DNA of 64,000 nucleotides from Falsihalocynthiibacter sp042445055 (GCF_042445055.1 NZ_CP170339.1:2418001-2482000); one strand, 5' to 3'. Positions 1-8,300 are shown, numbered from the stretch's first letter. Notes: a model not told the origin generated them from the sequence alone. Program-made: numbers and translations.

Positions 1-565
1 CCGGCACGCCCGCATCGTCAACCTTGGAGCGGTTAAAGAACACCACCTGCATCCCGAATCCGTGGTGACAGCGCCGCGCAATCGCCTTGCCGATACGCCC
101 CATCCCCAAAATCGCGACGGTCTTGCCACTCACATGAGCGCCAAGCATCTGCGTCGGCGTCCAGCCCGTCCACTCACCGCTGCGCACCAGCCGCTCTCCC
201 TCGCCCGCACGTCGGGCGGCCATAAGGAGCAACGTCATGGCAATATCCGCCGTGGCATCGGTAACAGCTCCCGGAGTATTGCTTACCTGAATGCCCACGG
301 CCTTCGCCGCGTCGACATCGATATGATTGTACCCAACACCGAAATTCGCCAGAATCTTGCAACGCGGCTCTGGCACAGAGGCAAAACACTCTGCGGTAAA
401 TGCATCCCCGAGCGTTGGCAATATCGTGTCATATGTCTTGAGGGCAACTGCGGCCTCGGCGGCGTCCATTGGCGTTTCTGAACTACGCAAGGTTACGTCA
501 AACCGCTCTTTCGCAGCTTCCAAAACGCGATCAGGCAGCGTTCGAGTGATCAATAGTGTTTTCAT
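1..565 (-). CDS. D-2-hydroxyacid dehydrogenase, N-terminal part (truncated by window edge)
   Basis: The ATG at 565 opens a frame that runs off the left edge, giving the first 188 residues. It looks like an NAD(P)-dependent D-2-hydroxyacid dehydrogenase of the glyoxylate/hydroxypyruvate reductase type, which would reduce a 2-keto acid in the cytosol. The substrate-domain segment ILANFGVGYNHIDVDAAKA is near residues 71-89. The Rossmann fold begins at GKTVAILGMGRIGKA, with GMGRIG at 154-159. The catalytic Arg-Glu-His residues lie beyond the window, so the exact substrate cannot be read. It is the third gene of a minus-strand run after proC and csaA, with only 19 bases between csaA and its start. 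Family is clear; substrate is an inference. Confidence 0.88.
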   Translation of the reverse strand, partial: MKTLLITRTLPDRVLEAAKERFDVTLRSSETPMDAAEAAVALKTYDTILPTLGDAFTAECFASVPEPRCKILANFGVGYNHIDVDAAKAVGIQVSNTPGAVTDATADIAMTLLLMAARRAGEGERLVRSGEWTGWTPTQMLGAHVSGKTVAILGMGRIGKAIARRCHHGFGMQVVFFNRSKVDDAGVP

Positions 566-584
566 ATCAGCCTCTTGTTCGGGG

Positions 585-926
585 TCAGTGCATCCGTGCG
601 CCGTCTGGAACCTTACCATCAGGCCGAAGTAGAACGATATCCCCGTTTGCGTCACTAAGACCGAGCACCAATATCTCGGACATGAATTTACCGATCTGAC
701 GCGGCGGGAAGTTTACAACGGCAAGAACCTCCTGCCCGACCAATGTTTCAGGATCATAATGCTTGGTGATTTGGGCAGACGATTTCTTGACGCCGATCTC
801 GCCGCCAAAATCCACCCAAAGCTTGATCGCGGGACGCCGCGCCTCTGGGTAGGGCGCAGCATCCACAACAGTGCCCTTGCGGATGTCGACCTTCAGGAAG
901 TCTTCGAAGTCGATATGCTCACTCAT
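585..926 (-). CDS. csaA: CsaA-type tRNA-binding domain protein
   Basis: A 113-residue protein consisting of a single tRNA-binding OB-fold domain, the size and shape of CsaA, which is described as an export-related chaperone and tRNA-binding protein. Visible family features are the opening FEDFLKVDIRKGTV, the central QITKHYDPE stretch and AVVNFPPRQIGKFMSEILVLG, with the conserved N-F-P-P-R-Q-I-G block. Its ATG overlaps the stop of proC by four bases (ATGA), so the two are probably translationally coupled. There is no fused synthetase domain. Family assignment is firm; the cellular role is known only from relatives. Confidence 0.9.
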   Translation of the reverse strand: MSEHIDFEDFLKVDIRKGTVVDAAPYPEARRPAIKLWVDFGGEIGVKKSSAQITKHYDPETLVGQEVLAVVNFPPRQIGKFMSEILVLGLSDANGDIVLLRPDGKVPDGARMH

Positions 927-1729
927 GACGCAAGCTCGCGCGACCGATCCGCCGCAGCTTTGACCGCACGCTTAAGTAGCGCTGGGAACCCGTCGTCTTC
1001 GTTCATAAGAACCTCTAGCGCCGCTGCGGTCGTTCCAGCGGGACTCGTGACATTCACGCGCAACTGACTCGGAGTATCATCCGCTTGCTCGGCAAGATGC
1101 CCTGCGCCACCAACGGTTGCCTTGGCCAGCTTCATCGCCAATTCGGCATCAAGCCCTTCGGCCTCGCCTGCTGCGGCCAATGCTTCGATCAGATGAAACA
1201 CATACGCGGGCCCAGAACCGGAAACAGCAGTCACAGCGTCCATTTGATGTTCACCCTCTAGGCGAAGTACCTGTCCCACCGCAGACAAGAGTGTCTCGGC
1301 GGATTGCATATGTGCTTCGGTGGCATGATCGTTGCCGATAATCGCTGTAATTCCGCGCCCTACCGCCGCAGGAGTGTTCGGCATCGCGCGAATAATGGGC
1401 GATTTGTTTCCCAAAACTTCCTCGAAGTTGGCGATCAAGCTTCCCGCGGCAACCGAAAGAAAGAGAGTTTCGCCATTTCCGAATGATTGCAGTGTGGGTA
1501 GGGCCTTACCCATCATTTGCGGCTTAACAGCCACAAGTACAATCGCGGGATTCGCTGGGAGCTCTTCGTTGACGTGCACACCAAGGGATTTCACCCATTC
1601 GGACGGGTTCGGATCAATGATCCAGATTGATTGCTCAGGCAAACCCTGCGCAAGCCACCCTGCCAGCATCGCAGAGCCCATTTTTCCGCACCCCAAGAGA
1701 ACCAGGCCGCGCGTCCTTATATCTTCCAT
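923..1729 (-). CDS. proC: Pyrroline-5-carboxylate reductase
   Basis: A 268-residue NAD(P)H-dependent enzyme that makes L-proline from 1-pyrroline-5-carboxylate, the last step of proline synthesis, in the cytosol. The N-terminal dinucleotide fold shows LVLLGCGKMGSAMLAGW (glycine motif about residues 13-18). The C-terminal dimer domain has the family signature VTAVSGSGPAYVFHLIEAL, followed by LAKATVGGAGHL and the NVTSPAGTT turn. Length matches the family (about 265-280). It heads the downstream run into csaA and the hydroxyacid dehydrogenase and lies 31 bases after the YbjN-type gene, so all four may share a transcript. Confidence 0.95.
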   Translation of the reverse strand: MEDIRTRGLVLLGCGKMGSAMLAGWLAQGLPEQSIWIIDPNPSEWVKSLGVHVNEELPANPAIVLVAVKPQMMGKALPTLQSFGNGETLFLSVAAGSLIANFEEVLGNKSPIIRAMPNTPAAVGRGITAIIGNDHATEAHMQSAETLLSAVGQVLRLEGEHQMDAVTAVSGSGPAYVFHLIEALAAAGEAEGLDAELAMKLAKATVGGAGHLAEQADDTPSQLRVNVTSPAGTTAAALEVLMNEDDGFPALLKRAVKAAADRSRELAS

Positions 1730-1760
1730 GTTGGAATCTCCCCTCTATCTGAGGAGAAAC

Positions 1761-2264
1761 CTAAGCGCGTCCGTATGCCTCTGCAATGGCTATCTGGATC
1801 GCTTGGTCTGGCGATTGATCACCCCAGTTAACCAGTTGGAAAGCTGGATAATAACGCTCGGAGGACATGACAGCGGCCTGCACCAATGTGTTGATCTGTG
1901 CGGGCGCAACTTGCTGCCCGCCGGACAGCACCAAGCCATAGCGATAAACCATCAGGCGCTGATCGTGCCAATAGGTAAAGGAGCCGTTCCAGCACCCGTC
2001 GTTCACCAAATTCAGAGCTTCATAAAGCTTGCTGAGCTTGTCCTCTGGTGGCTCCATTTCAAATGTACAGAGCACCCGAAGTGTTTCGTCCTGATTGGAC
2101 CACGAAAGCGTTATAGAATAAGTGCGCCACTGACCTTCGACCGCCATTGCTATTTGGTCGTCCGCGACACGTTCAAACTCCCACTCATGGTGTTCCGCGA
2201 GAGATTCCACCATGTCGATCGGGTGCGCATCCTCGTCTGCGTAGAACTGTTCAGTAAGTGACAT
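1761..2264 (-). CDS. YbjN-domain protein
   Basis: A 167-residue soluble protein resembling the YbjN family (type III secretion chaperone-like fold). The visible family pattern is an acidic N-terminus, the strands ITLSWSNQDETLRVLCTFEMEPPEDK, and the middle helix LYEALNLVNDGCWNGSFTYW. There is no signal peptide, membrane segment or catalytic motif. Related proteins are usually annotated as sensory-transduction-like and have no firm role in alphaproteobacteria. It is the likely first gene of the minus-strand proC run. Family confidence is good; function is unknown. Confidence 0.82.
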   Translation of the reverse strand: MSLTEQFYADEDAHPIDMVESLAEHHEWEFERVADDQIAMAVEGQWRTYSITLSWSNQDETLRVLCTFEMEPPEDKLSKLYEALNLVNDGCWNGSFTYWHDQRLMVYRYGLVLSGGQQVAPAQINTLVQAAVMSSERYYPAFQLVNWGDQSPDQAIQIAIAEAYGRA

Positions 2265-2567
2265 TGCTCGGCCTCTGTGTGGTTAGTTTCAAATGAAGCA
2301 TCCACTAGAATTTAGGTGACAATACTATCTGCTGCACAATCACCGTTTGATTACACTAAATATGGTGTGGGATAAGCAGTGACCTGTAAAGGGAAATTTC
2401 CCCCGACTCCGCAATAAGTTGTGGATAAGCGCCGCGAACAAAGGCAAATGCGCTATATCTTGGGTCGGCATGCGCTCGAAATCTTGCGGAATCTCACAAA
2501 CTCTTGCTCAGCGTACAAAAAAGGGCACGAAAAACGCGCCCTTAACCTTCAGATTCTCTAACCGATT
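2265..2567. other. Intergenic stretch with DnaA-like box, palindrome and terminator
   Basis: No credible gene lies here. It is more AT-rich than its surroundings. It holds a 12-base palindrome GGGAAATTTCCC at 2391-2402, a consensus DnaA box (TGTGGATAA on this strand) at 2420-2428, a near-box TGTGGGATAA at 2366-2375, and the terminator of the UbiK-type gene at 2515-2543. The promoter of the YbjN-proC run must also lie here, but no strong -35/-10 pair stands out. Confidence 0.5.
2515..2543 (-). terminator. Intrinsic terminator of the UbiK-type gene
   Basis: On the minus strand a 9-bp stem (AAGGGCGCG / CGTGCCCTT, one G-U wobble in RNA) closes a T-rich 5-base loop and is followed by a run of six T. 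It lies 25 bases past the UbiK-type stop codon. Confidence 0.8.
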
Positions 2568-2858
2568 CTATGTTTTCTTCGGCGTTGTTTTCTTAGCTGG
2601 CGCTTTCTTGGCGGGCTTTGCTGCGGCCTCAAGCGTATCCAGACGCGCCTTGAGAAGCTCGTTTTCCTCGCGGGCTTTTTGGGCCATGGCGCGGACTGCG
2701 TCGAACTCTTCGCGGGTTACGAAATCGCGATCTGCCATCCAGCGATCAACGAATCCCTTCATTGCAGTTTCGGCCTCATCTTTGGCCCCCTGCGCCACGC
2801 CTGCTGCATTGCTCATCAACTGAGAAATATCGTCCATAAATTTGTTACGGGTCTGCAT
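2568..2858 (-). CDS. ubiK: UbiK-type accessory factor (BMFP domain)
   Basis: A 96-residue helical protein of the BMFP/YqiC family. UbiK relatives are accessory factors for the soluble ubiquinone-biosynthesis complex and bind membranes. The family core is visible: RNKFMDDISQLMSNAAG at the start, then WMADRDFVTREEFDAVRAMA and the coiled coil ENELLKARLDTLEAA. The C-terminus is a Lys/Pro/Ala tail (AKKAPAKKTTPKKT) of low complexity, common in alphaproteobacterial versions. It is divergent from lgt, so its promoter must lie between 2859 and 2980. It carries its own intrinsic terminator. The ubiquinone role is inferred from the family. Confidence 0.85.
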   Translation of the reverse strand: MQTRNKFMDDISQLMSNAAGVAQGAKDEAETAMKGFVDRWMADRDFVTREEFDAVRAMAQKAREENELLKARLDTLEAAAKPAKKAPAKKTTPKKT

Positions 2859-2980
2859 GGCTGGCTCCGATCAGATCGTGAATAACGTGGTGCGTTTAAC
2901 TTACTATTTATGACTATATGGGCACAAATCACGCAAATCGCAACCTTGACTTGCCCGTTTTATCCAAGGCACATAGGCGC

Positions 2981-3895
2981 ATGATAGCGGCCATCCCATT
3001 CCCCGACATTTCATCCGAAGTCTTCTCAATCGACATTGGCGGTTTCAGCTTTGCGCTCCGCTGGTATGCGCTCGCGTATATCGTCGGAATCTTGATTGCT
3101 TGGCGCTTGGTCGTCGCGGCGCTTCGCCGCCCCAACCTTTGGCCGAACGACACTCCGATCATGGAACCCGCGCGGGTTGAGGACTTCTTGACTTGGGCGA
3201 TTCTCGGCGTGGTTCTCGGCGGACGGCTTGGATATGTTCTCTTTTATGCGAGCGATTATTACCTCAGTCACCCGCTTGAAATCCTTGCCGTTTGGCAGGG
3301 TGGTATGTCGTTTCACGGCGGCTTCCTCGGCGTTGTAGCCGCGGCATGGCTCTTTGCCACGCGCAACGGAATATCGCGCCTTAGCATGGGGGATGTGGTT
3401 GCTATGTCTGTTCCTGCGGGACTATTCTTGGGGCGGATTGCCAACTTTATTAACGCGGAACTCTGGGGCCACCCAACGGATGTGCCATGGGCGTTTATTT
3501 TCCCCGGAACTGACGCGCAGTATTGCCTCGGGCCGATCGGCGTTCTGGCGGACGGTTCCTGCGCCCGTCACCCCAGTCAGCTTTACGAAGCGGGGCTTGA
3601 GGGGTTGTTGCTTGGGGCTCTCCTGCTCTTTCTCGTATTCAAACGTGAGTGGCTCAAGACACCGGGACAAACAATGGGTCTGTTCTTTGCTGGTTATGGC
3701 GCGGCGCGTTTTATTGTCGAGTTTTTCCGCCAAGCGGATGCGCAGTATATCACCCCCGAAAATCCAATGGGCTATGCCCTAACCCTCGGAGAGTGGGGAT
3801 TGAGCCGAGGGCAGCTACTCTCGCTTCCAATGATCATCGTTGGGGTCGCGATCATCCTCTGGGCCAGACGCGCGAGAGAGGCAAAGCATGCCTGA
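2981..3895 (+). CDS. lgt: Prolipoprotein diacylglyceryl transferase
   Basis: Lgt moves a diacylglyceryl group from phosphatidylglycerol to the lipobox cysteine of prolipoproteins in the inner membrane, the first step of lipoprotein maturation. I start it at the ATG at 2981 (MIAAIPFPDISSEVF); an upstream in-frame ATG at 2918 would add 21 charged residues unlike the family. The 304-residue product has about seven membrane segments. It carries the essential MSFHGGFLG motif and the Lgt signature GRIANFINAELWG, plus HPSQLYEA near residue 210. Substrates are present in the window (lipoproteins at 47584 and 58695). Its stop overlaps the next start by eight bases. Confidence 0.95.
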   Translation: MIAAIPFPDISSEVFSIDIGGFSFALRWYALAYIVGILIAWRLVVAALRRPNLWPNDTPIMEPARVEDFLTWAILGVVLGGRLGYVLFYASDYYLSHPLEILAVWQGGMSFHGGFLGVVAAAWLFATRNGISRLSMGDVVAMSVPAGLFLGRIANFINAELWGHPTDVPWAFIFPGTDAQYCLGPIGVLADGSCARHPSQLYEAGLEGLLLGALLLFLVFKREWLKTPGQTMGLFFAGYGAARFIVEFFRQADAQYITPENPMGYALTLGEWGLSRGQLLSLPMIIVGVAIILWARRAREAKHA

Positions 3896-4952
3896 CCTAA
3901 CCGAGCACCTCGCCGCTCGCATCGCGCTGGATGGCCCGCTGACGGTTGCGGATTATATGTCAGAGTGCCTTCTGCATCCGACGATGGGATATTACACCAC
4001 ACGTGACCCATTGGGTAAGGACGGGGACTTCACCACAGCCCCCGAAATCAGCCAGATGTTCGGAGAAATGATCGGGCTTTGCATTGCGCAAACGTGGCTT
4101 TCACAAGGGGCGCCCAGTCCATTTATCCTCGCAGAACTCGGTCCTGGTCGCGGTACGCTCATGGCGGATATCCTGCGCGCCACCAAATCTGTTCCGAACT
4201 TTCACGCTGCCGCGCGCATTCATCTTGTCGAAGCGTCCGAGCCTCTTCGCACGCGTCAGTCGCAGGCGCTGGATGGTTATGAAGTGGAATGGCACGACTA
4301 CCTAAACACCCTGCCCGCGCTTCCTCTATTCCTTGTTGCGAACGAATTTTTTGATGCGCTCCCTATTCGGCAATTTATCCGTGATAAGGACGATCAATGG
4401 CGCGAACGCCGCGTTGGCATTGCGAACGACAGCCTTTGTTTTGGACTGAGCGAACCGCAAAAGGTTCCCGCCCTTCAATCGCGCATAGCGGACACAAAAT
4501 CCGGCGACATGGTTGAAATCTGTGCTGCGGCCTCGGCCATTGCGTCAGAAATCGCTGAGCGTATCGCGTCAGACGGCGGCGCGGCGATCCTGATTGATTA
4601 CGGCGATTGGGAGAGCCTTGGCGACACCCTGCAAGCGGTAAAGAATCACGAAAAAGTATCTCCCCTACTTTCGCCCGGCCAGGCCGACTTAACGGCGCAT
4701 GTTGATTTCAATGCTCTCAGTTCAGCGGCGTCAAAGTGCAACGTTTCGCAGATGATTCCACAAGGCGTGTTTCTTGAGAGGCTCGGCATTACGCCACGCG
4801 CGCAGAAACTCGCGCAGCACCTGAGCGGCACCGCACTTACAAATCATATTGCTGCACATCGGCGCTTGACCCATCCCGAAGAAATGGGGAACCTCTTCAA
4901 AGTGCTCGCGCTCGTCCCACAGGGGCACGCGCTCCCACCTGGAACAGAATAA
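3888..4952 (+). CDS. MidA-family SAM-dependent methyltransferase (NDUFAF7-like)
   Basis: A 354-residue class I methyltransferase of the MidA/DUF185 family. Mitochondrial members (NDUFAF7) methylate an arginine of a complex I subunit; the bacterial substrate is not settled. The start at 3888 (MPDLTEHLA) overlaps lgt by eight bases and fits the family N-terminus better than an in-frame start at 3840. Visible motifs are PTMGYYTTRDPLGKDGDF followed by TTAPEISQMFGE, the SAM-binding AELGPGRGTLM near residue 85, and the diagnostic NEFFDALPIRQF near 155. The order lgt-midA-pgeF recurs in alphaproteobacteria, and 11 bases separate it from pgeF, so one transcript is likely. Confidence 0.9.
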   Translation: MPDLTEHLAARIALDGPLTVADYMSECLLHPTMGYYTTRDPLGKDGDFTTAPEISQMFGEMIGLCIAQTWLSQGAPSPFILAELGPGRGTLMADILRATKSVPNFHAAARIHLVEASEPLRTRQSQALDGYEVEWHDYLNTLPALPLFLVANEFFDALPIRQFIRDKDDQWRERRVGIANDSLCFGLSEPQKVPALQSRIADTKSGDMVEICAAASAIASEIAERIASDGGAAILIDYGDWESLGDTLQAVKNHEKVSPLLSPGQADLTAHVDFNALSSAASKCNVSQMIPQGVFLERLGITPRAQKLAQHLSGTALTNHIAAHRRLTHPEEMGNLFKVLALVPQGHALPPGTE

Positions 4953-4963
4953 AGCATCGGACT

Positions 4964-5719
4964 ATGACACTCGAAATCCTCACCGCAGATTGCCTGACGC
5001 CCTTGCGGCACGGCTTCTTCACGCGCAAAGGCGGAGCGTCATCAGGCGTATTTTCTGGGCTGAACTGCGGTCTTGGCTCTTCGGATCAAAGCGAAGCGGT
5101 GCTGATCAATCGCGCAAGAGTCGCAACCGCCATGAACGTTGCGCCAACGCACCTCTGCGGTGTCCATCAGGTACATTCAGCGGATGTGCATATTTGTGAC
5201 GGCCCAAGCGATCCACCCGCCCGCGCGGACGCGATTGTAACGGCGACCCCTGGCCTCGCTCTTGCGATTCTTACGGCGGACTGTCAGCCAGTATTGTTCG
5301 CGGATCACGAAGCAGGCGTCGTCGCCGCGGCACATGCCGGATGGAAGGGCGCGATGGACGGCGTGCTTGAGGCAACTCTGGACGCAATGGAAACACTCGG
5401 CGCATCGCGTGAAAACACTGTAGCCGCAATTGGCCCCAGCATATCCCAAGCGGCCTATGAAGTCGGGCCCGAGTTCTTCGAAGACTTTATGGCACAAGAC
5501 CCCGCGCTTAGCCGCTTCTTTGCGGGGGGCGAAGGTGATCGGATGCAATTTGACCTGCCTTCCTACGGGCTTCATCTGCTGCGCTCCGCTGGAATTGGCC
5601 ATGCGGAGTACACCAACTTTTGCACCTATTCTGATCCGGATCGCTTCTATTCGTACCGTCGTTCGGTCCATAACAAAGAAGCGGACTACGGACGTTTAAT
5701 CTCCTGCATCAGACTCTAA
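4964..5719 (+). CDS. pgeF: Peptidoglycan editing factor PgeF (laccase-domain protein)
   Basis: A 251-residue PgeF/YfiH protein, a purine nucleoside-type fold. E. coli PgeF removes muropeptide precursors carrying L-Ser in place of L-Ala. The Zn-binding triad is visible as His71 (GVHQVHSADVH), Cys107 (LTADCQPVLF) and His124 (AAHAGWKGA). The C-terminal R-F-Y-S-Y-R-R segment with the following acidic residues also matches the family. Length is normal. It is the third gene of the lgt-midA-pgeF group. Family is certain; older annotations call this polyphenol oxidase, which is not well supported for this group. Confidence 0.92.
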   Translation: MTLEILTADCLTPLRHGFFTRKGGASSGVFSGLNCGLGSSDQSEAVLINRARVATAMNVAPTHLCGVHQVHSADVHICDGPSDPPARADAIVTATPGLALAILTADCQPVLFADHEAGVVAAAHAGWKGAMDGVLEATLDAMETLGASRENTVAAIGPSISQAAYEVGPEFFEDFMAQDPALSRFFAGGEGDRMQFDLPSYGLHLLRSAGIGHAEYTNFCTYSDPDRFYSYRRSVHNKEADYGRLISCIRL

Positions 5720-5745
5720 ATACAATATCGCCACCGCAAGGCGGA

Positions 5746-5766
5746 TTGTTTCGAAACGCGAAACAA
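5746..5766 (+). other. Hairpin after pgeF
   Basis: TTGTTTCG and CGAAACAA form a perfect 8-bp stem around a 5-base loop, 27 bases after the pgeF stop. No T-run follows, so it is either a weak or Rho-assisted terminator or an mRNA-stabilising 3' hairpin. Confidence 0.45.
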
Positions 5767-5780
5767 GAGTCGCGAATCCT

Positions 5781-5810
5781 TTGACATTATACGGCGAATC
5801 TTCGCATTAT
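5781..5810 (+). promoter_or_regulatory. Sigma-70-type promoter for the Hint-domain gene
   Basis: A consensus TTGACA at 5781-5786 is followed after 18 bases by CATTAT at 5805-5810 (4 of 6 to TATAAT). It lies about 65 bases upstream of the Hint gene start and after the pgeF hairpin, which supports a separate transcript for the Hint gene. Confidence 0.5.
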
Positions 5811-5875
5811 TTAGCAAATAGATATCCGCATTGGTGGGGCCATGGCGGATGTAGCACACCGAAAGGACGGGATAC

Positions 5876-6622
5876 ATGCGCCCCCACCATAGCCTTGCGA
5901 GCTCTCAAAACAGTTCAGCCGCGCGCCCATCACACGTTATGCCGCTTATGCGAAAATACCGCGTTGAGCACCTCAACGCTAAGGGCGACGTTCAGGAATT
6001 TTCGCAAATTGCTCCCTCACTGCCGATATTTGAGGACGCCTTTGCCGCCATCTGTCGTGGCGCGCTAATCATGACAAAATGCGGCCCAATCGCGATCGAA
6101 GACCTCTTACCGGGCATGGAAATACAGACCCTCGACAACGGATTCCAGACCCTTCTGTGGAAAGGAAGCACAACGCTCGTACCCGACTCTATAGCGGGGC
6201 CGCGCGGGCAATCTACTGATATGGGGCATCTCACACGGATCACTGCGGATAGCTTTGGTTTAGGGCGCCCAATGCCGGATCTAATGCTCGGACCCAAGGC
6301 CCGTATGCTGGTTCACCACCACTCCATCGGCCCTAGTCTAATGCCGATCACTGCCCAGACGAATGGTGAAACGATTTTCGAGGTAACGCCCATTGCCCCT
6401 GCCCCGGTGTTCCATCTGGCGTTTGAAAGCCAACAGATCTTTCGGGTCAACGGCCTTGAGATCGAGAGCTATCACCCCGGGCCATCTGTAGAGATGAGTA
6501 TGAGCCGCGAGATGTTCGCGCTGTTTATGGCGCTGTTTCCGCATTGTGAAACAGCCGCTGATTTCGGGAAACTATGCCGTCCACGGCTGGATGAAACATC
6601 GCCGCTGGGGTCCGTCGCTTAG
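5876..6622 (+). CDS. Free-standing Hint (Hedgehog/intein) domain protein
   Basis: A 248-residue protein whose middle and C-terminal parts match the Hint_2 domain common in Rhodobacterales. Visible are ICRGALIMTKCG (the conserved Cys is residue 60), IAIEDLLPGMEIQTLDNG, and near the end QQIFRVNGLEIESYHPG, which is the family's N-G-L-x-x-E-S-[FY]-H-P-G block. The start at 5876 has an AAAGGA ribosome site eight bases upstream; an in-frame ATG at 5939 is possible. There is no signal peptide, calcium-binding repeat or adhesin domain, so it is a Hint module with no obvious cargo. Autoprocessing is not shown. Its TAG interlocks with the stop of the converging Lrp gene. Confidence 0.82.
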   Translation: MRPHHSLASSQNSSAARPSHVMPLMRKYRVEHLNAKGDVQEFSQIAPSLPIFEDAFAAICRGALIMTKCGPIAIEDLLPGMEIQTLDNGFQTLLWKGSTTLVPDSIAGPRGQSTDMGHLTRITADSFGLGRPMPDLMLGPKARMLVHHHSIGPSLMPITAQTNGETIFEVTPIAPAPVFHLAFESQQIFRVNGLEIESYHPGPSVEMSMSREMFALFMALFPHCETAADFGKLCRPRLDETSPLGSVA

Positions 6623-7119
6623 GATTGCTGGGCCAGTCGCGCTTCGAGGACTTCGAAGGGCACACCAGGCTGGTCCTTTTCGCCACGGATGACGAGGGAT
6701 GTTTTCACGCTTTCCACGTTATCCGCCGTCAACAACTCTCCGGTCAGGAAATTCTGAAAAGTCGAAAGGTCAGGCGCCGCGCATTTTAGGATAAAATCGA
6801 CCTCACCATTGAGCATATGGCACTCGCGCACAAGCGGCCAACCCTGACACCGCGCCTCAAACGCCGAGAGATCAGATTCGGCCTGAGATTGCAGGCCAAC
6901 CATCGCAAAGACAAGCACCTCAAAGCCCAGAGCGCGGGAATCAACATCCGCGTGATACCCCTTGATGTAGCCCGCTTCTTCAAGGGTTCTGACCCGTCGC
7001 AAACACGGCGGCGCAGAAATACCTACACGTTTGGCCAGTTCAACGTTGGTCATTCGTCCGTCTGCCTGAAGCTCAGCAAGGATTTTGCGATCAATCGGGT
7101 CGAGCTTTGCTGTGGGCAT
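6619..7119 (-). CDS. Lrp/AsnC-family transcriptional regulator
   Basis: A 166-residue feast/famine regulator. The N-terminal winged helix begins LDPIDRKILAELQADGRM, with the recognition region VELAKRVGISAPPCLRRVRTLE. The C-terminal RAM effector domain follows, with ECHMLNGEVDFILKC. It is divergent from trxB across 236 bases and converges on the Hint gene with a four-base stop overlap. Such regulators often control the divergent neighbour or themselves; whether trxB is a target here is only inferred. The effector amino acid cannot be read from the sequence. Confidence 0.92.
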   Translation of the reverse strand: MPTAKLDPIDRKILAELQADGRMTNVELAKRVGISAPPCLRRVRTLEEAGYIKGYHADVDSRALGFEVLVFAMVGLQSQAESDLSAFEARCQGWPLVRECHMLNGEVDFILKCAAPDLSTFQNFLTGELLTADNVESVKTSLVIRGEKDQPGVPFEVLEARLAQQS

Positions 7120-7260
7120 AGATTTTCCTTAATCACTTGGTTCACTTACGGCCAGCACATCAAAGCGGGCTGAATTTCGAGATTGTACGCGCCCAACCCA
7201 ACTGACGCAATAAAATTTCACATCTGCGCAACAAATGGAATAACCGAGCCCCATAGACAC

Positions 7261-7293
7261 GCGAAAAACAAATCCGATTCCAAGGGTTTTCGC
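7261..7293. promoter_or_regulatory. Inverted repeat in the lrp-trxB intergenic region
   Basis: GCGAAAA (7261-7267) and TTTTCGC (7287-7293) form perfect arms 19 bases apart, roughly midway between the divergent lrp and trxB starts. This is a candidate operator for the adjacent Lrp regulator. It is weak evidence alone, because arm length is only seven. Confidence 0.3.
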
Positions 7294-7355
7294 CACGGTT
7301 TCGCGGCTCTATATCTATGGGCGACTTTAGCGATTATTAATTCATGGGGGGCCTA

Positions 7356-8294
7356 ATGGCCGAAACGCGTCACACAAAAGTTCTGATCATTGGCTCTGGC
7401 CCTGCTGGATACACAGCAGGGGTATATGCAAGCCGCGCAATGTTGGAACCGATCTTGGTCCAGGGGATTGAACCGGGCGGGCAGCTCACAACAACGACAG
7501 AGGTTGAAAACTGGCCTGGTCACAGCGAAATTCAAGGCCCAGACCTGATGCTGAACATGGAAGCACATGCGCGCGCCATGGGAACCGAGATTATCGGCGA
7601 TATCATTTCTTCGCTCGACACGAGTAAGCGCCCGTTCACCGCCGTTGGCGACAGCGGAACGATCTACACGGCGGATGCCGTTATTCTGGCAACGGGTGCG
7701 CGCGCCAAGTGGCTCGGACTTGAAAGCGAAGAAGCCTTCAAAGGTTTCGGGGTTTCCGCATGTGCGACATGTGACGGGTTCTTTTATCGCGGAGAAGAGA
7801 TCGTTGTAATCGGTGGCGGCAACACCGCCGTCGAAGAAGCGCTCTTCCTGACCAACTTTGCATCAAAAGTCACGTTGATCCACCGCCGCGACGAGCTGCG
7901 CGCCGAGAAAATCCTGATTGATCGGCTTGAGAAGAACGAAAAGATCGTTCCGCTTTGGTTTAATGAACTGGTCGAAGTTGTCGGCGAAGATAATCCCAAG
8001 GGCGTAACTGCGGTGCGAACCAAGAACACCAAGACGGGCGAAATCACCGAAACACCCTGCAAAGGCGTATTCGTGGCAATCGGCCACGCGCCGAGCAATG
8101 AGCTGGTCAAGGACGTGCTTGAAACCCACATGGGCGGCTATGTCGTAACCAAACCGGACTCAACCGAGACTTCCATTCCGGGTATTTTCGCCGCCGGCGA
8201 TCTGACCGACCACAAATACCGCCAAGCGGTAACGTCCGCAGGTATGGGCTGCATGGCCGCCCTCGAAGCTGAGCGCTTCCTCGCGGGTGAATAA
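7356..8294 (+). CDS. trxB: Thioredoxin-disulfide reductase
   Basis: TrxB reduces thioredoxin with NADPH through FAD and a redox-active disulfide in the cytosol. I take the ATG at 7356 (MAETRHTKV), 312 residues, matching the family; an in-frame ATG 12 bases upstream is the alternative. Motifs: FAD site GSGPAG at 13-18, active-site pair C136-A-T-C139-D, NADPH site IGGGNTAVEEA near 151-161, and the C-terminal FAD motif GIFAAGDLTD. It is divergent from an Lrp regulator and followed by a perfect 26-base palindrome. Confidence 0.97.
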   Translation: MAETRHTKVLIIGSGPAGYTAGVYASRAMLEPILVQGIEPGGQLTTTTEVENWPGHSEIQGPDLMLNMEAHARAMGTEIIGDIISSLDTSKRPFTAVGDSGTIYTADAVILATGARAKWLGLESEEAFKGFGVSACATCDGFFYRGEEIVVIGGGNTAVEEALFLTNFASKVTLIHRRDELRAEKILIDRLEKNEKIVPLWFNELVEVVGEDNPKGVTAVRTKNTKTGEITETPCKGVFVAIGHAPSNELVKDVLETHMGGYVVTKPDSTETSIPGIFAAGDLTDHKYRQAVTSAGMGCMAALEAERFLAGE

Positions 8295-8300
8295 ACGAAT

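Noticed and set aside
2265..2567. Replication origin
   Set aside because: Only one exact DnaA box, no array of boxes or 13-mers, and neighbours are not those of a known alphaproteobacterial origin.
7344..7355. Longer trxB N-terminus from ATG 7344
   Set aside because: It adds only M-G-G-L, and relatives begin at the M-x-x-T-R-H-T-K segment.
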